Shown here: in pieces, positions 53,939 to 63,536 of the stretch
How positions within the stretch are numbered: position 1 is the stretch's first letter
Layout: the number at the start of each line of letters is the position of its first letter
Source: Bombilactobacillus folatiphilus
GTDB lineage: Bacteria; Bacillota; Bacilli; Lactobacillales; Lactobacillaceae
Length of the DNA stretch: 64,000 bases
Assembly (NCBI RefSeq): GCF_023380265.1
Contig: NZ_CP093366.1
Location: 124,001-188,000, forward strand
Direction: 5' to 3'
Translations under genes and position numbers: made by a program
The notes under the pieces: generated by a model
Database searches by the model: none
What the model was told of the DNA's origin: nothing
The model's input: the letters and a program-made list of their open reading frames with translations, nothing else

Positions 53939-56239
53939 ATGACAAAACAGACAATCAAGCAACAAGAACAAGCGCATTTAGATGAAGTAGTCCAATTAAT
54001 CCAGCAATCAGAACAAAAAATGGAACACAATATGTCCACAGCTAAGGCAGATATCAAAGAAATTGATCGGACTTTTGGCGATGACGTGCATATTGGCATG
54101 GGCGACGATTCTGTTTCCATGGCTGGCGCGTTATCGATTCATCAACAGCAACAAATGTTGGCGGAGCGAAATAATTCTTGGCAACGTTCGCACCAGCAAT
54201 TGGGCGTTTTACAAAAGTTAGAAAAAACGCCCTATTTTGCGCGACTTGATTTTCAGGAATTGCCAACTGGGAAGCCCGAAACGATTTATATTGGCTTGAG
54301 TTCGTTTACGGATCAAAATAATAAATTTTGGGTTTATGATTGGCGCGCACCGATTTCGTCGATCTATTATGATGGAGATTTAGGGCGGATTAGTTATCAA
54401 ACGCCTGATGGTCAACAAGCTGTCGATGTCCATCTTAAACGGCAGTTCATTATTGCAGATGGGCAAATTCAAACGCTTTATGACACGGCAGAAACCATTG
54501 GCGATCAAATGTTGTTAGAAGTGTTAGACGAAAAAGCTAGCACGCAGATGAAGGGGATTGTTTCGACCATTCAGCGCGAACAAAATCAAATTATTCGCGA
54601 TACCGAATCGAATTTGTTATTTGTCCAAGGAGCCGCTGGTTCAGGGAAAACGTCCGCGATTATGCAACGAATTGCGTATTTGTTATATCGGTACCGCAAA
54701 AAATTGACTTCGGGTCAAGTGTTGATGTTTTCACCCAATATGTTATTTAACGATTATATCAGTCATGTTTTGCCAGAAATGGGTGAACAAAATATGGTGC
54801 AGATGACGTATTTGCAGTATGTGGCGCGTCGCTTGCCCAAAATGCGATTACAAACACTCTTTGAGCAATTTGAACAGACGCAACAACGTGTTCATGATCC
54901 AGTTGCCAATTTAATGGAAGATTTAGATTTTTTCAAACTTGAAACCAATTACGCCAAAATTTTGAATAGTGGCGGCGTGTATTTTCGCGATTTGAAGTTT
55001 AAGGGACGCGTGCTGATTACGAAAGAAAAAATTGCCCAAATTTATTATGGTTTTGGTCCGCAGTATAAGTTAATTAACCGGATTGATGGCACAAAACAGC
55101 AATTGCTAAAATTGCTGAATCAGCGTATGGGGCAAGAAATGCGCAAGAAGTGGGTGCAAGAGACCATTGAATCATTGAGTTCTGAACAATTGCGGGCCTT
55201 ATATGATTATCCCGATCAGGAGTTTACCAACGGCGATGCTGAGCAACGTTTTTTGGCGCGTAAGTTGGTTCAAAAAGCTTTTAAACCATTGATTCGTCAA
55301 ATTAAGCAGAATAATTTTTTGAATATTACCGCCACGTATCAACGTTTTTTGGAAGTTGTTCCGCAGCTTGTTAAAATATCTCACTATGAGATAAAAGGAG
55401 AACAGTGGCAAAATCATATCCAAGAATTCCAGCAAAACTTCAAGGAACACAAGATTACGATTAATGAAATTTCGCCTTATTTATACTTGTACGATTTATT
55501 GACAGGATATCATGGTGATTCAGAGATGAAATTCGTGTTCATTGATGAGATTCAAGATTATACGCCGTTTCAATTAGCGTATTTGAAATTTAATTTTCCT
55601 CGGGCTCGTTACACGATGCTGGGGGATTTGAATCAATCGATTTTGGTGCAGAACAAAACTAATTCATTATTAAAGGAAATTGCGCGTTTATTTGATGCGC
55701 CAAAAGTACGCGTGGTGCAACTAACGCATTCGTATCGTTCGACCAAGCAAATTACGGAATTTACGCGGGGCTTGTTGACTCATGGCGAAAAAATTGTGCC
55801 GTTTGACCGAAATGGCGATTTGCCTAATATTACAGTTAGTGCTGATGAACCAGCCATGAGCCAAACGGCGCTGACGCAACTGCAGCAAAATCAAGCGGAT
55901 GGTTATGTGACAGCGATTATTACCAAAGATTTGGCGCAAGCGCAGGCTGTTTACGAACGGTTCACAGCTGCAGGACAAAAATTAACCCTGATCAAATCAG
56001 AAAATCAACGTTTAGCGAATGGTAATTTGGTGATTCCCGCCTATTTGGCCAAAGGTTTGGAATTTGATGCAGTGATCATGTGGAATATGAGTGCTGGGCA
56101 ATTTAGTGAGGACGATCGCCAATTGATTTATACGATTGCATCTAGAGCGATGCATCGCTTGAGTATTTTAGCGACTGGGACGTTAGAACCCATTATTGCC
56201 CAAGTTCCAGCGCAGTTATCCACACAAAAGCACAGTTAA
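53939..56239 (+). CDS. helD: HelD-like RNA polymerase recycling helicase
   Basis: A 766-residue UvrD/Rep-type ATPase that clears stalled RNA polymerase. It has an N-terminal coiled coil (about residues 1-75, QEQAHLDEVVQLIQQSEQKMEHNM), Walker A FVQGAAGSGKTSAIMQRI (about residue 230), Walker B IDEIQDYTPFQLAYLKF and motif VI near IYTIASRAMHRLSIL. The length and the coiled coil fit HelD rather than DNA helicases. The ATG at 53939 is preceded by GGGGAT. It is monocistronic with its own terminator. Confidence 0.88.
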   Translation: MTKQTIKQQEQAHLDEVVQLIQQSEQKMEHNMSTAKADIKEIDRTFGDDVHIGMGDDSVSMAGALSIHQQQQMLAERNNSWQRSHQQLGVLQKLEKTPYFARLDFQELPTGKPETIYIGLSSFTDQNNKFWVYDWRAPISSIYYDGDLGRISYQTPDGQQAVDVHLKRQFIIADGQIQTLYDTAETIGDQMLLEVLDEKASTQMKGIVSTIQREQNQIIRDTESNLLFVQGAAGSGKTSAIMQRIAYLLYRYRKKLTSGQVLMFSPNMLFNDYISHVLPEMGEQNMVQMTYLQYVARRLPKMRLQTLFEQFEQTQQRVHDPVANLMEDLDFFKLETNYAKILNSGGVYFRDLKFKGRVLITKEKIAQIYYGFGPQYKLINRIDGTKQQLLKLLNQRMGQEMRKKWVQETIESLSSEQLRALYDYPDQEFTNGDAEQRFLARKLVQKAFKPLIRQIKQNNFLNITATYQRFLEVVPQLVKISHYEIKGEQWQNHIQEFQQNFKEHKITINEISPYLYLYDLLTGYHGDSEMKFVFIDEIQDYTPFQLAYLKFNFPRARYTMLGDLNQSILVQNKTNSLLKEIARLFDAPKVRVVQLTHSYRSTKQITEFTRGLLTHGEKIVPFDRNGDLPNITVSADEPAMSQTALTQLQQNQADGYVTAIITKDLAQAQAVYERFTAAGQKLTLIKSENQRLANGNLVIPAYLAKGLEFDAVIMWNMSAGQFSEDDRQLIYTIASRAMHRLSILATGTLEPIIAQVPAQLSTQKHS

Positions 56240-56269
56240 CTTCTGGCGAATCATACCAGAAGTTTTTTC
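56238..56269 (+). terminator. intrinsic terminator after helD
   Basis: AACTTCTGG and CCAGAAGTT form a 9-bp stem, followed by TTTTTT. Confidence 0.85.
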
Positions 56270-56362
56270 TTATTTTAGAAAAAATCAATTGCAAAAAAAG
56301 CTTATTCCTAGTAAAGTTAAATTTGCTGTGTTGAAAAAGAAGTGAAAAAAGGACTGTTATTT

Positions 56363-57541
56363 TTGAAAAAAAGAACTTTATGGAGCTTAAGTGTCGGTAT
56401 TATTTTAATTGCGGCTAACTTACGTTTACCGATTACAATGTTACCGCCGATTCTACCTTGGCTACATCATGCTTTAGGGTTAGCAACGAGTTTAAGTGGT
56501 TTATTAACGACGATCCCGTTATTGATGTTTGCGATTTTATCACCGCTGATTGCTAAATGGGGGATTCGCTTTGGCAATGCGCGTGTGTTGTTAGTGACGT
56601 TGGTAGTCTTAACGATTGGTGGCTATTTAAGAGCTTGGCCCAGCAGCTTTGTCTTGATTGCGGGCACAATTTTAGTAGGAATAGGGATTTCAGGTGGCAA
56701 TGTGTTACTGCCAGCCGTAATTCAAGAATATTTTCCACAAAAAGCCACCTTATTAACGAGTTTATACACTTTCACCATGGGCTTAGTGGCTTCGTTTGGA
56801 ACAGGCTTTGCGGCACCGTTAGTTAAGAAAACAAGTTTAAGTGCGGCGATTATGATAATGTCATCAGTAAGTTTGGTAGCGTTAATTGTCTGGTGGTTTG
56901 TAGATCATCAATTACCGGCTCACCAAAAGCTGCAACATCATCAAACGCCAGTGATAGCAATTAAGCAATATCCCTTAACTTGGCTGATGACATGTTTCTT
57001 TGGCTTGCAGTCGTTATTGTACTATTCAATGTTGACTTGGTTACCTGTATTTTGGCGGGATAACCATTTTTCAACGAATCAAGCAGGTTTGTTAGCAACA
57101 GTCTTTCAATTATGCGGGATGCCGATGTCCTTATTGATTCCGCCGCTGGCTTCTACCAAACTTGGTAAATATGTGAGTGTTGTGATTGTCGGTGGCGGTT
57201 ATGCACTAGGCACCTTTGGTTTGTTGGTGGTACCGCACACCATGGGTTGGAATTTGCTTTTAGCCGTGATTACTGGATTGGCGTCTGGTTCGGCGTTTAG
57301 TTTATGTATGGTTTTCTTTCAAGACAAAACGAGTTCATTCGCCCAAACGGCTAAATTGTCCGGAACAGCGCAATCCGTGGGTTATTTATTGGCAGCGATT
57401 GGTCCTACTTTAAGCGGCGTGATTGAAAGTCAGCAACATTCATTTGTAGGTATTTTCAGCGGTTACTGTGTTTTGGGTGTGATTTTGTTGATGAGTGGCA
57501 TCTTGATTACACGGCATGGCGCTTTACCCGATTCTAAATAA
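56363..57541 (+). CDS. MFS transporter, CynX/NimT family
   Basis: A 392-residue, 12-TM major facilitator of the cyanate-transporter-like family (LIAANLRLPITMLPPILPWL at the start is the family hallmark; GIGISGGNVLLPAVIQEYFP in the middle). Related proteins export nitroimidazoles or transport small anions; the substrate is unknown. I chose the TTG at 56363 with AAAGGA at 9 nt; a GTG at 56342 is the alternative. A long stem terminator follows. Confidence 0.8.
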   Translation: MKKRTLWSLSVGIILIAANLRLPITMLPPILPWLHHALGLATSLSGLLTTIPLLMFAILSPLIAKWGIRFGNARVLLVTLVVLTIGGYLRAWPSSFVLIAGTILVGIGISGGNVLLPAVIQEYFPQKATLLTSLYTFTMGLVASFGTGFAAPLVKKTSLSAAIMIMSSVSLVALIVWWFVDHQLPAHQKLQHHQTPVIAIKQYPLTWLMTCFFGLQSLLYYSMLTWLPVFWRDNHFSTNQAGLLATVFQLCGMPMSLLIPPLASTKLGKYVSVVIVGGGYALGTFGLLVVPHTMGWNLLLAVITGLASGSAFSLCMVFFQDKTSSFAQTAKLSGTAQSVGYLLAAIGPTLSGVIESQQHSFVGIFSGYCVLGVILLMSGILITRHGALPDSK

Positions 57542-57561
57542 GCAAATTAATATAAGCAATT

Positions 57562-57604
57562 AGTCTTTGACAGTTCAATTTGGAAACTGTTAAGGACTTT
57601 TTTT
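57562..57604 (+). terminator. intrinsic terminator after MFS gene
   Basis: AGTCTTTGACAGTT and AACTGTTAAGGACT pair (with two imperfect positions), followed by a T-run. Confidence 0.75.
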
Positions 57605-57695
57605 ATTGCCAAATGACAAATCATTTTCATAGATTAAAAAGTTTTTAATATTTTAACATTTATGACATAATGAGGGCTAAAGGTTGGTGAGCGTG

Positions 57696-58979
57696 ATGAG
57701 TTTTCGACAAACATATCAGCTTAATCAAAAACAAGTCCAAAAGTTAGTTCTTTCACAGACGATGAAGCAATCGCTGCAAATCCTGCAAGCTAATGTCTTG
57801 GATTTGAATGATTATGTGAAAGAGCAAAGCCTCGAAAATCCACTGTTTGATGTGAATCCTCGATTGTCTAAAACCGAAGTGGCGTTAAGTGCGCAAACTT
57901 GGCATGTAGATGTCGCACCACAAAATTTAGATGATTACTTATTGGAACAAGTGCAATTAACCATGCGCAAAACACACTTACAACAAATTGTGATTTTGTT
58001 AATTAATTGTTTGGATGAGCATGGCTATTTGTCGTTTTCTCAGCAGCAGTTACAGCGAGAATTACAGATACAACCGTTAGAATTCGCGGATGCCAAGGAA
58101 TTATTGGTCAATTTGGATCCACCGGGGGTGGGTGCGCAAAGTTTGCAAGAATGTTTGCAGTTACAATTATTTAATTTACCTGCAACGCCCACGAACTTGT
58201 TGGCAAGTCAGATGCTGAAACAAACGTTTGATCAAGTAGTGAGCCACGATTGGGCGGCTATTACTACACAATTGCAGGTATCTTTGCCGCAAGTACAAGC
58301 TGCTTTTGGCGTTATTCAAACTTTAAGTCCGTATCCTTATACAGCTGATCAGACGGCGCAATATGTTATTCCGGAATTAATTGTGCAGCGGCAAGGGCAA
58401 CAATTATCTTTAGAAGTGACCAAATATGGGTATCCCAATTTGATTTTTGTACAGGAAACGTATGATATGTTGAAACAAAGTACCGATCGTGCGGTTCAAC
58501 AATATGTGCAACAAAAATATCAGGCTTACCAAACTTTACAGCAAAATTTGAATCATCGTTTGACAACCTTAAGCTTGATTGGACAGTTGATTATTGAGGT
58601 GCAGGCCGATTTTTTCTTAAATGATACCGCTAGTTTGCACCCGTTGTTACTGCGGGATTTGGCACAAAAATTAGCTTTGAGTGAATCCACGGTTAGTCGG
58701 GCGTTGAATGGCAAATATTTACAATGTGAACGCGGCATTTTTCCTTTGAAGTCATTTTTGATGAAACGCAGTTCGGGTCCAGCAGATCATTCAGTGGCGG
58801 AAGTTCAAACGCAAATCAAAACGTTGGTGCAACAAGAAGACAAGGCTCATCCACTCAGTGATCAAAAATTGTGTGCGTTATTGACGCAAGCCGGTGACTA
58901 CATTTCGCGCCGCACGGTGGCCAAATATCGGCAACAGTTAGGGATCGTTGCTGCCGCCAAACGCAAGGTGCGACGCTAA
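57696..58979 (+). CDS. rpoN: RNA polymerase sigma-54 factor
   Basis: A 427-residue sigma-54. The Gln/Leu-rich region I (QKLVLSQTMKQSLQILQANVLDL) interacts with activators, the core-binding domain lies in the middle, the HTH carries LALSESTVSRALNGKYLQCERGIFPLK, and the RpoN box ISRRTVAKYRQQLGI binds the -24 element near the C-terminus. I chose the ATG at 57696 with GGTGAG before it. It is directly followed by its probable activator gene, and one -24/-12 promoter lies downstream. Confidence 0.92.
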   Translation: MSFRQTYQLNQKQVQKLVLSQTMKQSLQILQANVLDLNDYVKEQSLENPLFDVNPRLSKTEVALSAQTWHVDVAPQNLDDYLLEQVQLTMRKTHLQQIVILLINCLDEHGYLSFSQQQLQRELQIQPLEFADAKELLVNLDPPGVGAQSLQECLQLQLFNLPATPTNLLASQMLKQTFDQVVSHDWAAITTQLQVSLPQVQAAFGVIQTLSPYPYTADQTAQYVIPELIVQRQGQQLSLEVTKYGYPNLIFVQETYDMLKQSTDRAVQQYVQQKYQAYQTLQQNLNHRLTTLSLIGQLIIEVQADFFLNDTASLHPLLLRDLAQKLALSESTVSRALNGKYLQCERGIFPLKSFLMKRSSGPADHSVAEVQTQIKTLVQQEDKAHPLSDQKLCALLTQAGDYISRRTVAKYRQQLGIVAAAKRKVRR

Positions 58980-59002
58980 AATTTTGATGGTGGTGATGGC
59001 CA

Positions 59003-61753
59003 ATGTTATTGGATCAAATTGAATTATGTTTAAAAGAAGCAACAGCTGATGAACACTGGCAACAACATGAAATCAGCGCGGCATTTTTGTGTCAAAAATT
59101 TCGGGTTAAGCGTAATACTGTGAGTCATTATTTAAATTTGTTATTTAAGGACCATAAAGCGTTGAAAATTAATTCGCGACCTGTGATTTATTGGGATAAA
59201 CGGGTTTTGGAAACACATTATCAAGTGCGTTTGTTAGATATGTACCCGACCAGAGAAACATTATTGCAAGCATTGGCACAATCAGCGTCTGGTACGAATG
59301 CGTTTGATCAAGTGATTGGCAATCGTGGTTCGTTATATATTGCGATTGAGCGTTTGAAAATGGCAGCGAGCTATCCCCAAGGTTTATCGATTTTGTTGAC
59401 AGGACCTACGGGGGTCGGCAAAAGTTTCTTAGCCCAAGTTTATTATCAATATTGCTTGGATCAAGGCTATTTGGCGTCCAACGCGCAATTTGTTCATTTT
59501 AATTGTGCAGAATATGCTGACAATCCTGAATTATTGGCTAGTAATTTGTTTGGCTATAATCAAGGGGCATTTACAGGTGCTAGTACCGCGCAAACTGGTG
59601 TCTTTGATCAGGCCAATCACGGCGTTTTATTCTTGGATGAAGTACACCGGTTGGATGCTAAAGGTCAAGAAAAATTATTTAACTATCTGGATACGGGTTA
59701 TATCACCCCATTGGGTGGTTCAAGTAAACGGCATTTGGTGGACGTGCGCATTATTTGTGCGACCACGGAAAATCTTCAAAGTTATTTTTTGGATACTTTT
59801 TTGCGACGTATTCCGATTCAAATTGAAATTCCCAGCTTGCAACAACGGGAACTGCAGGAAGTCAAAGATTTAATCAAATTTTTTTATTGGCAGCAAGCTC
59901 AGCAATTACAGCGCAATTTACAAGTCCATCAAGCGGTCATTAAGGTTTTATGTTCCATTCGTTATCAAGGTAATATTGGTTCGCTGAAAAATGCGATTGT
60001 ACTTTCGGTAGCCAGTGCCATTCATCAGGCAACCACGCTTGTTCCGTTGAAAATCACTTTGCCGAATTTGCCACCAGAAATTTTAAATTTGAATAGTAGT
60101 CATGCCCAAGTGGTGGCGCTCCAAACCGGTTTTTTGGACATTACTGTGGAACAAACACTGGCGCAATTGATCACCAAAGAACCAGTGTTGACCGACGAAA
60201 TTCAGCAGACGATTCAACAAATTCTCAATGATTATCATCAGATGCAGTACGCGGATTTGTTCATTGAAAATAGTATTGCGAAGATTAATAAGTTATGCGA
60301 TTATCTAGTGTTTGAAAAGGATCAGCACGCTAATATTATCCCCCTTAATTTTTTTAAAAACTTATTTGAAAATGTTTTAGCAACGATTACCAAGGATCAA
60401 AATATTGATTTTACAGGTAATACGGCCTTGATTTTGTCATATTATTTTTACAATCGACAGGATTCCAATGGTTATTTGACCGGCAAGCAAGCACGTTTAG
60501 CCAAAAAAGTGGTGCATTATTTTCAAGCTTTGAATGCTAATTTACAGATTGTGGTGGAAACCATTGATAGTATCATCACGCAAAGTGTGGGTCTGGCTTA
60601 TGATTTGATGGATGCAGTGTTTTTGTACATTTTTTTGTATAGCATTATTCAAAAGTCGCAAACCAGTGCCTTGCGGTGTATCGTTTTGGCACATGGTTAT
60701 TCTACCGCCAGCAGTATTGTGAATGTGGTGAACGGTATGCATCATCTGCATATTTTGGATGCAATTGATATGCCGGTGGATATTCAAATTGCCACCGTTG
60801 GTCAAAAAATCAATCATTACATTCAAAATCATCAAATTGATCAAGGACTGATTTTGATGGTGGATATGGGTTCCTTAGAAGGTGTGCAAAAATATATTGC
60901 GCGAGATGTGGAATTCCCGATTGCCATTTTGAATAATGTATCCACGCAAGCTGCTTTGTTAGTGGCAACAGGTATTCAACAAAAGCAAAGTTTACCCAAA
61001 ATTATGACGAGTGTGAAAAAGCAAATTCAGCCCGAGCAACAAATGATTTATCCACAAAAAGTCAAAAAGAATTTAATCATTACTTGTTGTCTGACGGGGA
61101 TCGGAACCGCCACGAAAATTCGTAAATTAGTGTTGGATAGTTTGCCTGCCAATGCCCATTTGTCGGTGTTGGCGTTTGAAGAAAGTCAACTTAAGGACTC
61201 CCAAGAGCTTGCTTTGTTGCGTCATGTTTATAATATTGTCATGGTGATTGGTACGATGGATCCGCAGTTACCGCAGATTCCGTATTTTTCGTTAGAAAGC
61301 ATGATTTCGGGGGCAGATCTCACAGCATTAACGCACGTTTTAAGTCAATATTTGAGTGAACAGGAGTTAAACGATTTTAATGATCGCTTGATTCACAATT
61401 TTACTTTGCAACGGGTGTTAAACTCAATTACGATTTTAGATGTCAATGTTGTGATGCAAAATATTGACGAAGCTTTCAAGAATTATACTCAGCTCAGTGG
61501 ACAACGCTTGAGTAGTGGCACACGAATGACGCTATATGTCCATGTAAGTTATTTGGTTGAGCGTTTAATTCGTAATGAACCCATCACCACGTATAATTGG
61601 GACAGTTTAACCGACACAAAAAGTTTAACAATCTTTCAGAATATCCAAAAAGCGTTTAGTGTCATCGAAACTGAATATAGTGTCACGATTCCTCAAGCTG
61701 AATACGGTTATATTTATGATATTATCGCCGCTGATACCGTTAATCAGTTATAA
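59003..61753 (+). CDS. levR: LevR-type sigma-54 activator with PRD and EIIA/EIIB-like domains
   Basis: A 916-residue activator. In order: an N-terminal HTH (about 20-60, AFLCQKFRVKRNTVSHYLNLL); a AAA+ domain (about 100-345) with Walker A GPTGVGKS (134-141), the sigma-54-contact loop GAFTGA (188-193) and Walker B GVLFLDEV; PRD1; an EIIA-Man-like domain (around VLAHGYSTASSIVNVVNGM, about 555-640); an EIIB-Gat-like segment with Cys in CCLTGIGTATKIRK (about 695); and PRD2. Phosphorylation by HPr and EII components tunes it to sugar supply. Its end carries a hairpin that also bears the PTS promoter. Alternative names are manR or LevR-like. Confidence 0.9.
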   Translation: MLLDQIELCLKEATADEHWQQHEISAAFLCQKFRVKRNTVSHYLNLLFKDHKALKINSRPVIYWDKRVLETHYQVRLLDMYPTRETLLQALAQSASGTNAFDQVIGNRGSLYIAIERLKMAASYPQGLSILLTGPTGVGKSFLAQVYYQYCLDQGYLASNAQFVHFNCAEYADNPELLASNLFGYNQGAFTGASTAQTGVFDQANHGVLFLDEVHRLDAKGQEKLFNYLDTGYITPLGGSSKRHLVDVRIICATTENLQSYFLDTFLRRIPIQIEIPSLQQRELQEVKDLIKFFYWQQAQQLQRNLQVHQAVIKVLCSIRYQGNIGSLKNAIVLSVASAIHQATTLVPLKITLPNLPPEILNLNSSHAQVVALQTGFLDITVEQTLAQLITKEPVLTDEIQQTIQQILNDYHQMQYADLFIENSIAKINKLCDYLVFEKDQHANIIPLNFFKNLFENVLATITKDQNIDFTGNTALILSYYFYNRQDSNGYLTGKQARLAKKVVHYFQALNANLQIVVETIDSIITQSVGLAYDLMDAVFLYIFLYSIIQKSQTSALRCIVLAHGYSTASSIVNVVNGMHHLHILDAIDMPVDIQIATVGQKINHYIQNHQIDQGLILMVDMGSLEGVQKYIARDVEFPIAILNNVSTQAALLVATGIQQKQSLPKIMTSVKKQIQPEQQMIYPQKVKKNLIITCCLTGIGTATKIRKLVLDSLPANAHLSVLAFEESQLKDSQELALLRHVYNIVMVIGTMDPQLPQIPYFSLESMISGADLTALTHVLSQYLSEQELNDFNDRLIHNFTLQRVLNSITILDVNVVMQNIDEAFKNYTQLSGQRLSSGTRMTLYVHVSYLVERLIRNEPITTYNWDSLTDTKSLTIFQNIQKAFSVIETEYSVTIPQAEYGYIYDIIAADTVNQL

Positions 61754-61761
61754 AAATGAAC

Positions 61762-61799
61762 GCAAGAAAGCGTGCCAGATTTTGGCACGCTTTTTGCTT
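61762..61799 (+). promoter_or_regulatory. sigma-54 promoter embedded in terminator hairpin
   Basis: TGGCAC (61783-61788), five spacer bases and TTGCT (61794-61798) match the -24/-12 consensus, with the GG and GC dinucleotides 12 nt apart. The same bases form the right arm of a hairpin with GCAAGAAAGCGTGCC (61762-61776), a terminator for the activator gene. The expected start of the PTS transcript is near 61809. Confidence 0.88.
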
Positions 61800-61840
61800 G
61801 TAAATAGATGAAGTGGGCTAAAGCAAAAGAGGTGATGAGA

Positions 61841-62251
61841 ATGGAATTGATTCTAGTCAGCCATGGTCAGTTGGCCAAAGGCATGAAGGATACGCTAGAA
61901 ATGATTGTTGGCCCGCAATCGCAAGTCACAGCTTTTTCGGCTTATGGAGTGCAGGATGCAGATTTTTTGTCCTTAATCAAAGCAAAGATTGAACAAACGC
62001 AAGAGCCTGTGGTGATTTTAACGGATATTTTAGGTGGTTCGGTTAACAATAATCTCACGCAGTTAATGTTGCAAAATCATTCAATCACTTTGATTACGGG
62101 CATGAATTTGCCCCTTGTCCTAGCCTTGGCAACTTGTAGTGAGGACTTAACGAAAACGAAAATTCAGGAGCTAATTCGAGAATGTCGTCAAAGTATGGTT
62201 TGGATGAATGAGCAATTGGATGATGCTAGTGAGGAGGAAATAGATGATTAA
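61841..62251 (+). CDS. mannose-class PTS EIIA component
   Basis: A 136-residue EIIA of the mannose/fructose/sorbose PTS family. The phosphorylated His8 is in LILVSHGQLAKGM, and the DILGGSVNNNLTQL stretch is family-typical. I chose the ATG at 61841 with AGAGGTGATG before it; the ATG at 61808 coincides with the expected transcription start. It overlaps the EIIB gene by 8 nt. Confidence 0.88.
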   Translation: MELILVSHGQLAKGMKDTLEMIVGPQSQVTAFSAYGVQDADFLSLIKAKIEQTQEPVVILTDILGGSVNNNLTQLMLQNHSITLITGMNLPLVLALATCSEDLTKTKIQELIRECRQSMVWMNEQLDDASEEEIDD

Positions 62252-62714
62252 AATGATTCGGATTGATCACCGATTGTTGCACGGTCAAGTCTTGTTTGCT
62301 TGGACCAAGTCTCAAGGAATTGAGCGCATCATCGTTATTGATAATGCGACGGCACAAGATGATTTTAAAAAAATGTCGTTGAAATTATCCAAGCCGGCAG
62401 ATATTAAGTTGAGCGTTTTTAGTGACGAACAAGCATTGGCTCGCATGACAAAAATTAACGCACTGAGCGAACAAACGATGATTATTTTTGGCAATGTGAC
62501 TGAAACAGCGGCTGTGGCGCCCAGTCTGACAGGAATTAAAGCTATTAATTATGGTGGGATTCCGGAACGGTCGGAGACTAAAAAATTTAGTAAAGCGATT
62601 TATTTAACTACAGCTGAAGTGCAAGCTAGTCGACAATTGAAGGAACAGGGTTTTGAGTTATATATGCAACAAGTTCCCACATCGAAAAAAGAAAATTTGA
62701 ATCAATTAATTTGA
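62244..62714 (+). CDS. mannose-class PTS EIIB component
   Basis: A 156-residue EIIB of the mannose family. It carries the phospho-accepting His13 in IRIDHRLLHGQVLFAWTKS, with the conserved VIDNATAQDDFKKMSLKL region and INYGGIPERS. It accepts phosphate from EIIA and passes it to the sugar in EIIC/EIID. A GAGGAGG box precedes the ATG. It overlaps the EIIA gene and is followed by EIIC 27 nt later. Confidence 0.88.
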   Translation: MIKMIRIDHRLLHGQVLFAWTKSQGIERIIVIDNATAQDDFKKMSLKLSKPADIKLSVFSDEQALARMTKINALSEQTMIIFGNVTETAAVAPSLTGIKAINYGGIPERSETKKFSKAIYLTTAEVQASRQLKEQGFELYMQQVPTSKKENLNQLI

Positions 62715-62741
62715 ACCTAATCATAAAAAGGAGGGAGTTTG

Positions 62742-63521
62742 ATGTTAGTCAAAGCTATTTTACTAGGATTTGTCGGCGTTATCGGCGTGATGGATTCACG
62801 GCTATTGGGACGCAGCAATTTGGAACAACCGTTAGTCATGAGCTGTTTAGTCGGCTTGGCTTTAGGCGATTTGACCAAAGGCTTAATTGTCGGCGCTTCA
62901 TTGGAATTAGTGTTTATGGGCATGGCCAATATCGGTGCGGCAGCGCCACCAGATTTGGTTTTGGGATCAGTGATTGCGACGGCGTTTGCTATTTTGTCAC
63001 ATACGAATGCACAAACGGCTCTAACGATTGCTTTGCCCGTAGCGATTTTGGGACAAATGTTGGCAATTGTGGTGCGAATGTTTATTTCGACATTTAATCG
63101 TTGGGCCAAAACGGCGATTGATGAGGGTAAATTTGCTAAAGCTCGCCATTACCATATTTTGTGGGGATCGTTATTGTATGCTGGTTTGTATTTTATTTTA
63201 GTTTTCTTGTCGGTTTATTTAGGCACCGATTTAGTCAAGAACGTGGTTGCCATGATTCCAAAATGGGTCACGGATGCGTTAACTTTGGCCAGCAAAATCT
63301 TGCCAGCCTTTGGTTTTGCCTTGTTGATGCAAACGATGCTGACGAAAAAAACGATGGTGTATTTGTTGTTAGGTTTCTTTATCACCGCATATGCCAAGAT
63401 GTCAGTTACTGGGGTGGCCATCTTTGCGGTGCTCTTGGTTTTAGTCTTGAACGAAGTTTTGCCCAAAAAGCAAACGGCTCATACTGAACAAACAGCCGAT
63501 GACGATTTAGAAGAATTATAG
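62742..63521 (+). CDS. mannose-class PTS EIIC component
   Basis: A 259-residue membrane protein of the mannose/fructose/sorbose EIIC family (LLGFVGVIGVMDSRLLGRSNLEQPL at the start, LELVFMGMANIGAAAPPDLVLGSV in the middle). With EIID it forms the sugar channel. The ATG at 62742 follows AAGGAGGG; the frame can be read one codon earlier from a TTG. The substrate cannot be told from sequence; galactosamine, sorbose, fructose or mannose are all possible. Confidence 0.88.
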   Translation: MLVKAILLGFVGVIGVMDSRLLGRSNLEQPLVMSCLVGLALGDLTKGLIVGASLELVFMGMANIGAAAPPDLVLGSVIATAFAILSHTNAQTALTIALPVAILGQMLAIVVRMFISTFNRWAKTAIDEGKFAKARHYHILWGSLLYAGLYFILVFLSVYLGTDLVKNVVAMIPKWVTDALTLASKILPAFGFALLMQTMLTKKTMVYLLLGFFITAYAKMSVTGVAIFAVLLVLVLNEVLPKKQTAHTEQTADDDLEEL

Positions 63522-63536
63522 AAAGGAGGCTAAAAG

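Noticed and set aside
59490..59873. 127-codon ORF in another frame of the activator gene
   Set aside because: It overlaps the conserved AAA+ core; no ribosome site and an unlikely Trp/Cys-rich product.
61761..61776. Second sigma-54 promoter on the minus strand
   Set aside because: The mirror element has TGGCAC and TTGC but six bases between them instead of five, and no minus-strand gene begins there.
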